The translations under genes and the position numbers were made by a program. From assembly GCF_020400725.1 (NCBI RefSeq), contig NZ_JAINVG010000028.1, positions 1-64,000 of the forward strand: a stretch of 64,000 bases of DNA, in the 5' to 3' direction. Shown one piece after another: positions 26,510-35,480 of the stretch. This DNA comes from Streptomyces sp. NK15101 (GTDB taxonomy: Bacteria; Actinomycetota; Actinomycetes; Streptomycetales; Streptomycetaceae). The number at the start of each line of letters is the position of its first letter. The stretch's first letter is position 1. The notes under the pieces were generated by a model. The model saw only the letters and a program-made list of their open reading frames with translations, made no database searches and was not told the DNA's origin.

Positions 26510-27505
26510 ATGGGGTACGGGCCGACCAGCAAGATGCTGGTCAACCTGGTGGGCGGCTGCGCTCAGGCCAAGAACGTGGTGCCGGGCAGCGTGATGTGGA
26601 CGCTGGACGGCGACCGGACGGTGCGGACCACGGTCGTGGACGTGACGGCGGTGAGGGGGCGGCAGGCCGTCGACGTGGTCACGGGCCACATGACCTTCAC
26701 CGCCGGTCCGGATCTGCTGCTGCTCACCCCGGAAGGGTGGAAGCGCGCGGCGGACGTGGCGGGGGCGACGGTCGCCTGGACGCACGCGCGGAAACTGCGC
26801 CGGGAGCGGCTGACGATCAGGCCGGGGTACGAGTTCGGCTACTTCGTGGGGGCCACCTGCGCCGACGGCACGGTCGGCAAGAACTATGTGTCGCTGGTGG
26901 TGAACGAGGAAGCCTTCGCAACGCGCTACGCGGCCGCTCTGACGTCCTGCACAGGACTGCCGGCTCGCCTGGAGGCGGTGACTCGGCCATCCGGCTATCT
27001 GAAGCGGGATCTGCCCGGCTTCCGCGTGCGAGTGGTCTCCTCGTACCTCTCGGACGCGCTGCGGCACTACGTGGGCGGGGACGCACACCACATGCGGCAA
27101 CGCTTCCCCCGGGTCGTCCTGCGGGACCTGGAGACCTTCAAGGGATTCCTCGACGGATACATCGAAGGTGACGGCTGCCCCATCAAGGGATGGGACGCGC
27201 GTGTGATCACGAGCGCCAACGTTCCCTTCCTTGCCGAAATCGCCCCGATCATCGGGGCACGGTTCACCCCGCGAGCCAGGGACAAAGGCGCCTCGCGACT
27301 CTGCGTATCGGATCGTTGGACCAGCCGGGGCACCTTCACCCCCGAGCACCACCCCCTGGACCCGCCCGAGTCCTCCTGGGTCCAGGTCCACGAAGTCCGC
27401 CCCCGCCCCGCGCTCGGCACCAAACCCTTCACCTTCTACGGGTACGAGCTCTCGCCGTACCCCACCTTCCTGGTGAACGGGCACCTCGCGCGCCGGCCCG
27501 GGTAG
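26510..27505 (+). CDS. Free-standing, apparently splice-dead intein-like (Hint + LAGLIDADG) protein
   Basis: 331 residues. Residues 22-90 resemble an intein N-terminal splicing (Hint) region (NVVPGSVMWTLDGDRTV; VVTGHMTFTAGPDLLLLTPEGWKRAADV). A two-motif LAGLIDADG homing endonuclease follows: YFVGATCADG 111-120 (Asp119) and FLDGYIEGDG 213-222 (Asp221). The end FLVNGHLARRPG 320-331 resembles an intein C-terminal block. Splicing residues seem lost: no Cys/Ser at the block A start (Val in VVPG), TxxH is TAGP, and the terminal His-Asn-Cys is Arg-Arg-Pro. There is no host protein on either side. It may be a relic, an endonuclease, or a co-opted DNA-binding protein. ATG 26510. Confidence 0.75.
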   Translation: MGYGPTSKMLVNLVGGCAQAKNVVPGSVMWTLDGDRTVRTTVVDVTAVRGRQAVDVVTGHMTFTAGPDLLLLTPEGWKRAADVAGATVAWTHARKLRRERLTIRPGYEFGYFVGATCADGTVGKNYVSLVVNEEAFATRYAAALTSCTGLPARLEAVTRPSGYLKRDLPGFRVRVVSSYLSDALRHYVGGDAHHMRQRFPRVVLRDLETFKGFLDGYIEGDGCPIKGWDARVITSANVPFLAEIAPIIGARFTPRARDKGASRLCVSDRWTSRGTFTPEHHPLDPPESSWVQVHEVRPRPALGTKPFTFYGYELSPYPTFLVNGHLARRPG

Positions 27506-27508
27506 CCG

Positions 27509-27988
27509 CTACGCCGCTGCGGTGTGGTTCTTGTCGTCGTCCTCCGGGAGCTTGCACACCCGCTCCAGGAAGAGGGCCGCGGCGATGACGGCGATGCCCG
27601 CCGCGACCGAGAAGGCCGCGTAGAGGGCCTGGTCGCGGCGGGCGGGGACGTCGAGGGAGCCGAGGAGGAAGACGCCCGTGCCGCCGTACATGCCGGCGAC
27701 GAGGGCGGCGACCAGGGCGCTCGCCTGGCCGAAGACCACCGCGCGGGCCGCCATCAGGGGTTCGACGCCCTTGGCGCCGGGTCGGCGCTCGCGCTGGGCC
27801 TTGAGGCGGGTGCGGATGGAGAGGGCGGTCGCGGTGAGGACGACGGCGATGACGGCGAGGACGATGGGTGCGGCGATCGGCACGCTGGGGAGGGTGCCGA
27901 CCGAGTCCCAGAGGCGGGCGGCGCCCCAGGAGAGGATGCCGGCGACCAGGAACAGTCCGGTGAGTACCTTCAGCCGCAGTTGTTTCAC
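27509..27988 (-). CDS. DUF3180 membrane protein
   Basis: 159 residues, four predicted membrane helices (LTGLFLVAGILSWGAARLW; IAAPIVLAVIAVVLTATAL; ALVAALVAGMYGGTGVFLL; FSVAAGIAVIAAALFLERV). DUF3180 is an actinobacterial family of unknown function regularly next to folate genes. It is the last gene of the leftward folate operon, 60 bp after folK. Converges on the intein-like gene with only 3 bp between stops. Confidence 0.85.
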   Translation of the reverse strand: MKQLRLKVLTGLFLVAGILSWGAARLWDSVGTLPSVPIAAPIVLAVIAVVLTATALSIRTRLKAQRERRPGAKGVEPLMAARAVVFGQASALVAALVAGMYGGTGVFLLGSLDVPARRDQALYAAFSVAAGIAVIAAALFLERVCKLPEDDDKNHTAAA

Positions 27989-28048
27989 CGGATGTCCTTC
28001 GTGTGGTCGTCGGTCGTGGTCGCCGGGCGGTCTCCCCGAGCGTAACGA

Positions 28049-28648
28049 CTACTCGGGCAGACGGAGTTCCAGGTCGGCACGGGGAGTGACGCCTTCGTGG
28101 CCCAGGGCGGCGAGGAGTTCGGCGACGGGGCCGTGTCCGGGGATCCGGGCGCCGGGGTCGACGTCGTGCCAGGGGGCGAGGACGAAGGCGCGCTGGTGGG
28201 CGCGGGGGTGCGGGAGGGTGAGGACGGGGTCCTCGGAGACGACGTCGGCGTAGGTGATGATGTCGACGTCGATGGTGCGGGCGCCCCAGCGTTCTTCGCG
28301 GACTCGGTGGAAGGCCTCTTCGACGGCGTGGGCCCGCTCGAGGAGGGAGGAGGGCGGGAGTGTCGTCTTCACGAGGGCGACGGCGTTGAGGTAGGAGGGC
28401 TGGGTGCCGGGTTCGACGCCCCAGGGGGCCGTCTCGTAGACGGGGGAGACGGCTTTGACGCGGAGGCCGGGCGTGTCGCCGAGGGCGTCGATGGCGCCCT
28501 GGAGGGTTTCCAGGCGGTTGCCGAGGTTGGCGCCGAGGGCGAGGACGGCCCAGCGGGGGTTGGAGAGGGTGGTGTCGGCGGCGTCGACGGTGGCGACGAC
28601 GGAGGCCGGTACGGGCTGGACGGTGGGGTCGCTCTGTGTCGGCTTCAT
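28049..28648 (-). CDS. folK: 2-amino-4-hydroxy-6-hydroxymethyldihydropteridine pyrophosphokinase
   Basis: 199 residues. HPPK signature ALGANLGNRLETLQGAIDAL, SPVYETAPWG, and RWGARTIDVDIITY ... LTLPHPRAHQRAFVLAPW with the metal-binding aspartates. Transfers pyrophosphate from ATP to the pterin. About 35 extra N-terminal residues are poorly conserved. Start ATG 28648 overlaps the folB stop (ATGA), giving translational coupling. Confidence 0.95.
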   Translation of the reverse strand: MKPTQSDPTVQPVPASVVATVDAADTTLSNPRWAVLALGANLGNRLETLQGAIDALGDTPGLRVKAVSPVYETAPWGVEPGTQPSYLNAVALVKTTLPPSSLLERAHAVEEAFHRVREERWGARTIDVDIITYADVVSEDPVLTLPHPRAHQRAFVLAPWHDVDPGARIPGHGPVAELLAALGHEGVTPRADLELRLPE

Positions 28649-29004
28649 CGTCGGCTCCGGGTGATCGTGATGGTCACGTCGTCGAACGGCACGGTGATGG
28701 GGGCGTCCGGTTTGTGGACGACGACTTCCACTTCTTGTACCCCGGTGTGGCTGAGGCACTGCTGGGCGATGCGTTCGGCGAGGGTTTCGATGAGGTCGAC
28801 GGGTTCGCCCTGGACGACGTCGACGACCTCTTCGGCGACGATGCCGTAGTGCACCGTCTTGCTGAGGTCGTCGTCGGCGGCGGCCGGGCGGGTGTCCAGG
28901 CCGAGGACCAGGTCCACGATGAAGGTCTGGCCCTCCTCGCGCTCCTTGGGGAAGACGCCGTGGTGGCCTCGGGCCCTGAGGCCGCGCAGCGCGACACGAT
29001 CCAC
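28645..29004 (-). CDS. folB: Dihydroneopterin aldolase
   Basis: 119 residues, GTG start 29004 (MDRVALRGLRARGHHGVFPKEREEGQTFIVDLVL). The HHGV-PxE-E motif and catalytic lysine in VVVHKPDAPI fit FolB, which cleaves dihydroneopterin to hydroxymethyldihydropterin and glycolaldehyde. Overlaps folK by 4 nt. Upstream lies the NTF2-like gene after a 121-bp gap. Confidence 0.95.
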   Translation of the reverse strand: MDRVALRGLRARGHHGVFPKEREEGQTFIVDLVLGLDTRPAAADDDLSKTVHYGIVAEEVVDVVQGEPVDLIETLAERIAQQCLSHTGVQEVEVVVHKPDAPITVPFDDVTITITRSRR

Positions 29005-29125
29005 GCGAATCACTCCTGCTGTCGTAGTTCGGTTGGCCACGCAGCCGGGTGCGGACGGCCGGGTGTCCACTTCGAATCTACCTGCGGGGACCGACAGCGC
29101 TTGCCCGTGGGGGGCCGGGGGTGTG

Positions 29126-29617
29126 TCAGGCGGGGGGTTCCGTGGGTTCGGTGCCGGTTGTTTCGGGGGTGTCGGGTTCGTCGGTCTCGCCGAGGACGGG
29201 GGAGGCGTGGTGGGACCAGATGCGCCAGCCTCGGGGTGTGCGGCGGAAGACGTTGGTGGCGACGACGAGCTGGCCGACGAGGGGGCCGAGTTCGGCGCCG
29301 TCTTCGGCGGGGCCGCCGCTGAGAATGTTCTCGGTGCAGGTGACGAGGGCGGTGTCGTCGGCGAGGGAGATCCGCAGGTCGGTGAGGAAGAACTGGATGT
29401 ACTCGGTGTTGGCCATGATCAAGGCGTAGGAGCGGAGCACTTCGCCGCGGCCGGTGAGGACGGGCCAGCCGGGGTGGACGCAGGTGATGGGGGTGGTGCC
29501 GTCGTCGAGCCAGAGGGCGGAGAGGTTTTCGAAGTCGCCGGTTTCCATGGCTTCGTAGAAGGCGGTGTTGGCTGCTTCGACGGCTGCTTCGTCGGTGGCT
29601 CGGTCGGTGTGGCTCAC
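29126..29617 (-). CDS. NTF2/SnoaL-like protein in the folate operon
   Basis: 163 residues, GTG 29617 overlapping the folP stop by 4 nt. A single NTF2-like fold: AVEAANTAFYEAMETGDFENLSALWLDD at the start and FRRTPRGWRIWSHHASPV at the end. Such small cone-shaped proteins can be enzymes or ligand binders; this lineage is conserved beside folP in Streptomyces but has no assigned reaction. The acidic Thr/Pro C-tail (from about 148) is likely disordered. Confidence 0.85.
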   Translation of the reverse strand: MSHTDRATDEAAVEAANTAFYEAMETGDFENLSALWLDDGTTPITCVHPGWPVLTGRGEVLRSYALIMANTEYIQFFLTDLRISLADDTALVTCTENILSGGPAEDGAELGPLVGQLVVATNVFRRTPRGWRIWSHHASPVLGETDEPDTPETTGTEPTEPPA

Positions 29618-30474
29618 GCGGCTCCTTCGACGGCCCTGGCGACGCGTACGGCGTCGGCGGTGGCTCGTACCTCGTGGACGCGGACGGCCCAGGCGCCGGT
29701 GTGGGCGGCGATGGCGGAGACGGCGGCGGTGGCGGCGTCGCGTTCGCGGGCGGGGGGTGGGGTGGCGCCTTCGCGGGTGAGGACGTGGCCGAGGAAGCGT
29801 TTGCGGGAGGCGGCGACGAGGAGGGGGCGGCCGAGGGCGCGGAGCTCGGGGAGGTGGGCGACGAGGGCGAGGTCGTGGGGGGCGAGTTTGGCGAAGCCGA
29901 GGCCGGGGTCGATGACGATGCGTTCGGGGGCGATGCCGCCGTCGATGACGGCTTCCATGCGGGTGCGGAGTTCGGTGAGGACTTCGCCGACGACGTCGTC
30001 GTAGACGGCGAGGCTGTTCATGTTGTGGCTGAAGCCGCGCCAGTGCATGACGACGAAGGGGACCTCGGCGGCGGCGACGGCGGGGACCATGGCGGGGTCG
30101 GCGAGGCCGCCGCTGACGTCGTTGACGAGGACGGCGCCGGCTTCGACGGCGCGGGCGGCGACGGTGGCGCGCATGGTGTCGACGGAGACGGTGACGCCTT
30201 CGGCGGTGAGGCCGCGGACGACGGGGATGACGCGGCGGAGTTCTTCCTCCTCGTCGACGCGGGTGGCGCCGGGGCGGGTGGATTCGCCGCCGACGTCGAC
30301 GAGGTCGGCGCCTTCGGCGACGAGGTGGAGGCCGTGTTTGACGGCGGCCGTGGTGTCGAACCAGCGGCCGCCGTCGGAGAAGGAGTCGGGGGTCACGTTG
30401 ACCACGCCCATGACCGCGCAGCGGTCCCACTCCGGCAGGCCCTGGGCCGTGCCCCGGTCGATCGTCTTACTCAT
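29614..30474 (-). CDS. folP: Dihydropteroate synthase
   Basis: 286 residues. Both DHPS signatures are present: MGVVNVTPDSFSDGGRWFDT (22-41) and GADLVDVGGESTRPGA, plus NDVSGG, DPGLGFAKLAPHDLALVAHL and ASRKRFLG. Condenses p-aminobenzoate with pterin pyrophosphate and is the sulfonamide target. ATG 30474. First gene of the leftward folate run folP-NTF2-folB-folK-DUF3180. Confidence 0.97.
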   Translation of the reverse strand: MSKTIDRGTAQGLPEWDRCAVMGVVNVTPDSFSDGGRWFDTTAAVKHGLHLVAEGADLVDVGGESTRPGATRVDEEEELRRVIPVVRGLTAEGVTVSVDTMRATVAARAVEAGAVLVNDVSGGLADPAMVPAVAAAEVPFVVMHWRGFSHNMNSLAVYDDVVGEVLTELRTRMEAVIDGGIAPERIVIDPGLGFAKLAPHDLALVAHLPELRALGRPLLVAASRKRFLGHVLTREGATPPPARERDAATAAVSAIAAHTGAWAVRVHEVRATADAVRVARAVEGAA

Positions 30475-30546
30475 GTGTCCAGCGTAGGGCCCAGGGGCGA
30501 TATCAGGCCGTGTGGAGGGGGCGCGGGGGGTGGAGGTGTGGCCCGG

Positions 30547-32382
30547 TCAGGCGGCGCGGATCTCGCGGTCGGCGGTATGGGCGGGGACGATGTGGGCGCA
30601 GGGGCGGGGTGTGGGGGTGGGGTTTTTGCGGGTGAAGGGCCGGGGGAGGGTGAGGTTCACGAAGCCTTCTGCCTGCATGGCGGCGAAGCCGATGCGGGGG
30701 AGGTCGCCGCTTTTGCGGTAGACGACGAAGCGGGGTTCCCAGCGTGGCCGGAATTTGGCGTTGAACTTGTAGAGCGATTCGATCTGGAACCAGCGGGAGA
30801 GGAAGACGAGGAGTCCGCGCCAGAGGCGGAGGACGGGGCCGGCGCCGATCTTCTCGCCGCGGGCGAGGGCGGCGCGGAACATGGCGAAGTTGAGGGAGAC
30901 GCGGGTGATGCCGAGGCCGGGGGAGGCCTGGAGGGCGGCGACGATGAGGAGCTCGTTCATGCCGGGGTCGGCGGAGCGGTCGCGGCGCATGAGTTCGAGG
31001 GACATGCCGTCGGGGCCCCAGGGCACGAAGTGGATGATCGCTTTGAGGTTGCCGTAGGGGGAGGCGTCGTCGTCTTTGTGGGCGGTCGCTATGACGGCGT
31101 CGCCGTCGCCGGGGGCGCCGATGCGGCCGAGGGCCATGGAGAAGCCGCGTTCGGTGTCGGTGCCGCGCCAGTCGGCGGCGGCGCGGCGGACGCGTTCGAG
31201 TTCGTCGTCGTCGAGGTCGCGGACGCGGCGGACCTGGGTGGTGTAGCCGTTGCGTTCGATGCGTTTGACCATTTGGCGGACGTTGCGCATGGCGCGGCCC
31301 GAGAGGGAGAAGTCCGCGACGTCGACGATCGCCTCGTCGCCGAGTTCGAGGGCGTCGAGGCCGGTTTCGCGGGTCCAGACCTGGCCGCCGGTTTCGGAGC
31401 AGCCCATGACGGCGGGGGTCCAGGAGTGGGCTTTGGCTTCGTCCATGAAGCGTTCGATGGCGCCGGGCCAGGCTTCGACGTCGCCGATGGGGTCGCCGCT
31501 GGCGAGCATGACGCCGGAGACGACGCGGTAGCAGACGGCGGCCTTGCCGCTGGGGGAGAAGACGACGCCCTTGTCGCGGCGGAGTGCGAAGTGGCCGAGG
31601 GAGTCGCGGCCGCCGTGTTGGTCGAGGAGGGCGCGCAGGCGGGTCTCGTCCTCGTCGGTGAGGCGGGCGGCGGGGTGCTCGGGGCGGAAGGCCAGGTAGA
31701 TGGTGGTGAGGGCGGTGAGCATGCCGAGGGCGCCGAGGGAGTAGGCGACGGTCCAGTCGACGCCCTTGGTGTAGGCGACGGGGCCCTCGATGCCGAGGAG
31801 TCCGTAGAGGACGTGTTCGAGTCGGTCGGCGAGGCTGGGGCTGCCGATGACGCGGTGTGGGTGGGCGCTGACGATGACGAGGCCGAGGGCGATGGATCCG
31901 GCGCCCATGACGACGAAGTTGGCGAGGGCTCGCCAGCGGCTGCGGGGGTCGGGGAGGGCGGCGAATTCGTTGCGGTGGCGTACGAGGAGGGTGAGGAGGG
32001 CGAGGGAGAGGAGGGCGCCGAGGACGGAGTGGCGCCAGACGAACTGGGCGGCGGCGCCGACGGGGAGGAGGACGACGGCGGCGCGCCAGGCACGGCGTTT
32101 GTGTCGCTTGAGGCCGTGGGCGAGGAGCAGGAGGAGGACGCCGGCGCTCAGGGAGAGGGCGGCGGAGAGGGGGCCGAGGGTGCCGGGGAGGATTTCGGCG
32201 ACGGCGTGCATGCGGCTGGCGCGGAAGCGGGGGAAGACGCCGGCGGCGATGTCGATGAGGCCGATGGCGGTGCAGGCCGTGCCGACGAGGGTGGGGACCT
32301 TCTCGGGGCGGGGGCCGTGGAGAATCCGCCGTACCCGAACCGGAACCAATCCCGATTTGTCCCCATCTACTGTGACAGACAT
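30547..32382 (-). CDS. Phosphatidylglycerol lysyltransferase domain membrane protein (MprF/LysX-like, DUF2156)
   Basis: 611 residues. About six membrane helices in the first 245 residues, then a soluble DUF2156 (double-GNAT) domain: GHFALRRDKGVVFSPSGKAAVCYRVVSGVMLASGDPIGD, RMMVKRIERNG-type region, MSLELMRRDRSADPGMNELLIVAALQ, SLYKFNAKFRPRWEPRFVVYRK. These proteins transfer an aminoacyl group from tRNA to phosphatidylglycerol and flip the product, changing surface charge and antibiotic resistance. The amino acid is not readable. The lysyl-tRNA synthetase fusion of mycobacterial LysX is absent. ATG 32382. Confidence 0.85.
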   Translation of the reverse strand: MSVTVDGDKSGLVPVRVRRILHGPRPEKVPTLVGTACTAIGLIDIAAGVFPRFRASRMHAVAEILPGTLGPLSAALSLSAGVLLLLLAHGLKRHKRRAWRAAVVLLPVGAAAQFVWRHSVLGALLSLALLTLLVRHRNEFAALPDPRSRWRALANFVVMGAGSIALGLVIVSAHPHRVIGSPSLADRLEHVLYGLLGIEGPVAYTKGVDWTVAYSLGALGMLTALTTIYLAFRPEHPAARLTDEDETRLRALLDQHGGRDSLGHFALRRDKGVVFSPSGKAAVCYRVVSGVMLASGDPIGDVEAWPGAIERFMDEAKAHSWTPAVMGCSETGGQVWTRETGLDALELGDEAIVDVADFSLSGRAMRNVRQMVKRIERNGYTTQVRRVRDLDDDELERVRRAAADWRGTDTERGFSMALGRIGAPGDGDAVIATAHKDDDASPYGNLKAIIHFVPWGPDGMSLELMRRDRSADPGMNELLIVAALQASPGLGITRVSLNFAMFRAALARGEKIGAGPVLRLWRGLLVFLSRWFQIESLYKFNAKFRPRWEPRFVVYRKSGDLPRIGFAAMQAEGFVNLTLPRPFTRKNPTPTPRPCAHIVPAHTADREIRAA

Positions 32383-32547
32383 GGCTTCCCGTACTTCCCG
32401 TGGTCCTGCGCAGGGTCTTTGACTCCGGTCGGGCCCTGCGGCGTGTTCGGCGGGCCGTTCCGGCTGGTGCGCCCTCTATGACGGCGGCGTACGGGGCCGG
32501 GTTCATTCGTCCACGGGAAAATCTCGGAAAGAGGGCTCGGTCGTCTC

Positions 32548-33660
32548 ATGGGTCTCACCAGCAACAAAGTCCTCGTGCTGGCCGTGGTGCTGGCCGTGGT
32601 GCTGTTCCTGGCCACGGTCTGGCTGTGGCCGAGGCTCGCGCGGCGTGGCTGGCGGCCGGTCGTGGGCCGGGTGGGGCTGCTGCTCGCGACCCAGGTGGCG
32701 TTGTTCGCGGCGGTGGGGCTGGGGGCGAACCGGTCGTTCCTCTTCTACGGTTCGTGGGCCGACCTGTTCGGGCAGGAGCAGGAGATGGGGGTGGTCGTCG
32801 ACCACGCGACCGGTTCGAAGGACGTGCGGGTGGTGGGGACGCAGGCGCTCGACGTGCCGGGTGGCGGCCGGCCTTCGGTCGCGGGGCAGATACAGAAGGT
32901 CGTGGTGGCGGGGAAGCGGTCGGGGATCGTCTCGCCGGCCTATGTGTACCTGCCGCCGGAGTACTTCCGGTCGGAGTACGCCCGGCGGACGTTCCCGGCG
33001 GCGGTGGTGCTCACGGGGTATCCGGGCACGGCGGAGAACCTGATCAAGGGGCTCAAGTACCCGAGGACGGCGTACCTCCAGGCGAAGGAGGGGCGGATGC
33101 AGCCGATGATCCTGGTGATGCTGCGCCCGACGGTGGCGCCGCCGCGGGACACCGAGTGCGTGGACATCCCGGGCGGTCCGCAGACGGAGACCTTCTTCGC
33201 GGAGGACCTGCCGAGGGCGGTCTCGGGGACGTACCGGGTGGGGACGGAGCCGCGGAACTGGGGGTTCATGGGGAACTCGACGGGCGGCTACTGCGCTCTG
33301 AAGATCGCCCTGCACCATCCGGACCGGTTCGCGGCGGGGGCGGGCTTCTCCGCGTACTACCGGGCGGCGGAGGACGTCACGACCGGGGACCTGTTCCACG
33401 GGGACGAGGCGCTGCGCAGGCGGGGCGACCTGTTGTGGAGCCTGGACCACGGGCGGCAGGGGAACACGTCGTTCCTGGTGACGTCGTCGAAGCGGGGCGA
33501 GGGCAACCTGAAGGGGACGCGGCAGTTCATCCGGAAGGTGAGGAGTCCGGCGGAGGTCTCGTCGATCGTGCTGGAGAGCGGCGGTCACAACTTCAACACG
33601 TGGAACCGGGAGATCCCGCCGGGGCTGGTCTGGATGTCCGGGAAGCTCAGCGCGGGCTGA
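32548..33660 (+). CDS. Membrane-anchored alpha/beta hydrolase, esterase D / antigen 85-like
   Basis: 370 residues. Two or three N-terminal membrane helices (7-27 and 42-60), then an extracytoplasmic esterase domain. Nucleophile elbow GNSTGGY (Ser within WGFMGNSTGGYCALKIALHHPDRF), AYVYLPPEYF and the C-terminal histidine in ESGGHNFNTWNREIP complete a plausible Ser-Asp-His triad. Related to Ag85 mycolyltransferases and feruloyl-type esterases; natural substrate unknown. Divergent from the MprF-like gene and convergent with the osmoprotectant ATPase gene (3-bp gap). Confidence 0.85.
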   Translation: MGLTSNKVLVLAVVLAVVLFLATVWLWPRLARRGWRPVVGRVGLLLATQVALFAAVGLGANRSFLFYGSWADLFGQEQEMGVVVDHATGSKDVRVVGTQALDVPGGGRPSVAGQIQKVVVAGKRSGIVSPAYVYLPPEYFRSEYARRTFPAAVVLTGYPGTAENLIKGLKYPRTAYLQAKEGRMQPMILVMLRPTVAPPRDTECVDIPGGPQTETFFAEDLPRAVSGTYRVGTEPRNWGFMGNSTGGYCALKIALHHPDRFAAGAGFSAYYRAAEDVTTGDLFHGDEALRRRGDLLWSLDHGRQGNTSFLVTSSKRGEGNLKGTRQFIRKVRSPAEVSSIVLESGGHNFNTWNREIPPGLVWMSGKLSAG

Positions 33661-33663
33661 CGC

Positions 33664-34650
33664 TCATTCGGCGGTGGCCCGGCGCAGGGCGCGGTGGACG
33701 CCGGCCGGGGTGAGGACGCCGAGCGGCCGGCCGTCGTCGCCGGTGACGGTGAGGCGGCCGGTGTCGTGCTGGAGGAGCGCGGCGAGGGCGTCCTTGAGGG
33801 AGGTTCCGAGGGGTACTCGGGCGTCGTCCTGGTGCCCCTCGGGGCCTCCGGCGGACCGCTCGGTGCTTTCTGTCCGAGGGTCGAGGTCGGCTTCGGTGAC
33901 CGGGGTGACGGCGAGCCGCTTGAGGCTGCGGTCGCTGCCGACGAAGTCCGCGACGTACGGGGTGGCGGGGGAGCCGAGGACGGTGGCGGGCGTGTCGAAC
34001 TGCTCGATGCGCCCCTGTCCGTAGACGGCCATGCGGTCGCCCATGCGGACGGCTTCCTCGATGTCGTGGGTGACGAGGAGGACCGTCTTGCGGACGGTGG
34101 CCTGGAGGGCGAGGAACTCGTTCTGGAGGCGCTCGCGGACGACGGGGTCGACGGCGCCGAAGGGCTCGTCCATGAGGAGGACGGGCGGGTCGGCGGCGAG
34201 CGCGCGGGCGACGCCGACGCGCTGGCGCTGGCCGCCGGAGAGCTGGGCGGGGTAGCGGGAGCCGTACACGGCCGGGTCCAGGCCGACGAGTTCGAGGAGT
34301 TCGGCGGCACGCGCGCGTGCGGCGGTCTTCTTCCAGCCGAGGAGGGCGGGGACGGTCGCGGTGTTGTCGAGGACCGTGCGGTGGGGGAAGAGCCCGACCT
34401 GCTGGATGACGTAGCCGATCTTGCGGCGCAGGGCGACCGGGTCGACGCCGGCGATGTCCTGGCCGTCGACGAGTATGCGGCCCGAGGTCGGCTCCACGAG
34501 CCGGTTCACCATCGTCATCGTGGTCGTCTTGCCGCAGCCGGAGGGGCCGACCAGGGTGACGAGTTCGCCTTCGGCGACCTCGAAGGAGAGGTCGTCGACG
34601 GCCGTGGTGCCGTCGTCGTACCGCTTGGTCACGTGCTCGAACCGGATCAT
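33664..34650 (-). CDS. Osmoprotectant (glycine betaine/choline) ABC transporter ATP-binding protein
   Basis: 328 residues. MIRFEHVTKRYDDGTTAVDDLSFEVAEGE, Walker A GPSGCGKTTT, signature QLSGGQRQRVGVARAL, Walker B PVLLMDEPFGAVDP, followed by a CBS-like C-terminal region (from about 265: PLGTSLKDALAALLQHDTGRLTVTGDDGRPLGVLT), which in OpuA-type systems senses ionic strength. Energises uptake with the permeases and binding protein encoded divergently at 34794-37151. Confidence 0.93.
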   Translation of the reverse strand: MIRFEHVTKRYDDGTTAVDDLSFEVAEGELVTLVGPSGCGKTTTMTMVNRLVEPTSGRILVDGQDIAGVDPVALRRKIGYVIQQVGLFPHRTVLDNTATVPALLGWKKTAARARAAELLELVGLDPAVYGSRYPAQLSGGQRQRVGVARALAADPPVLLMDEPFGAVDPVVRERLQNEFLALQATVRKTVLLVTHDIEEAVRMGDRMAVYGQGRIEQFDTPATVLGSPATPYVADFVGSDRSLKRLAVTPVTEADLDPRTESTERSAGGPEGHQDDARVPLGTSLKDALAALLQHDTGRLTVTGDDGRPLGVLTPAGVHRALRRATAE

Positions 34651-34793
34651 GGTTCCCCATTCTGTCTCCCGGCCGACGGGAGTGTGTGAAGGGCGTGTTG
34701 CCGCATTGTGGCGGGTCTCGGGGATTGTCGGTGGCGGGGGTTAGGGTCGTCACACAAGCGTTCGGGAGGGTGGGCGACCCGGGGGGAGGGACG

Positions 34794-35480
34794 ATGAGCG
34801 CGCCGAACTGTCTGGTCACGAACGACTGGATCTGCGGTGAGTATCTGCGCACGCGGGGCGGGGAGTTGACGGACGCGCTGCTCCAGCATGTGGGAATCAC
34901 GGTCGCGTCGGTGCTGATCGCGCTCGCCGTCGCGGTGCCCCTCGCGCTGCTCGTCCGTGCCCGGCCCCGGTTCGCCGGCCCGGTCCTCGGTCTGACCACC
35001 CTGCTCTACACGGTGCCGTCGCTCGCGATGTTCTCGCTGCTGCTGCCGTTCTTCGGACTGTCGGCGGCGCTCGTCGTGACCGGCCTCGTGCTGTACGCGC
35101 TGACGATCCTCGTGCGCAACACCCTGGCGGGGCTGGCCGCGGTGCCGGCCGAGACGCGGCAGGCCGCCCGGGGCATGGGGTACGGCTCGCTGCGGCTGCT
35201 CTGGCAGGTCGAGCTCCCGCTGGCGCTGCCGGTGCTGATGGCCGGCGTGCGGATGGCGACGGTCTCCACGATCGCGCTGACGACGATCGGATCGGTCGTC
35301 GGCCGCGGGGGCCTGGGCAACCTCATCGAGGACGCCCTGCCGACCTTCTTCAAGGCGCAGATGCTCGCCGCCTCGGTGCTGTGCGTACTGCTCGCCGTCA
35401 CCGCCGATCTGCTGCTCCTGGGCCTCCAGCGGCTGCTCACGCCCTGGGCCCGGATACGGACCGCGCCGGGAGGTGGGTGA
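34794..35480 (+). CDS. Osmoprotectant ABC transporter permease 1 (OpuCB/ProW-like)
   Basis: 228 residues, about six helices. The EAA loop GLAAVPAETRQAARGMGYGSLRLLWQVELPLALPVLMAGVR contacts the ATPase. GGGGGGAGGG ribosome site directly before ATG 34794. Its stop overlaps the next permease gene by 8 nt. Together they form the membrane channel for quaternary-ammonium compatible solutes. Confidence 0.93.
   Translation: MSAPNCLVTNDWICGEYLRTRGGELTDALLQHVGITVASVLIALAVAVPLALLVRARPRFAGPVLGLTTLLYTVPSLAMFSLLLPFFGLSAALVVTGLVLYALTILVRNTLAGLAAVPAETRQAARGMGYGSLRLLWQVELPLALPVLMAGVRMATVSTIALTTIGSVVGRGGLGNLIEDALPTFFKAQMLAASVLCVLLAVTADLLLLGLQRLLTPWARIRTAPGGG

Noticed and set aside
29674..32481. Very long rightward open frame (935 codons) opposite folP and the MprF-like gene
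   Set aside because: The translation is a Gly/Asp/Glu-rich low-complexity string typical of the antisense of high-GC genes, and it lies opposite two clear, conserved genes.
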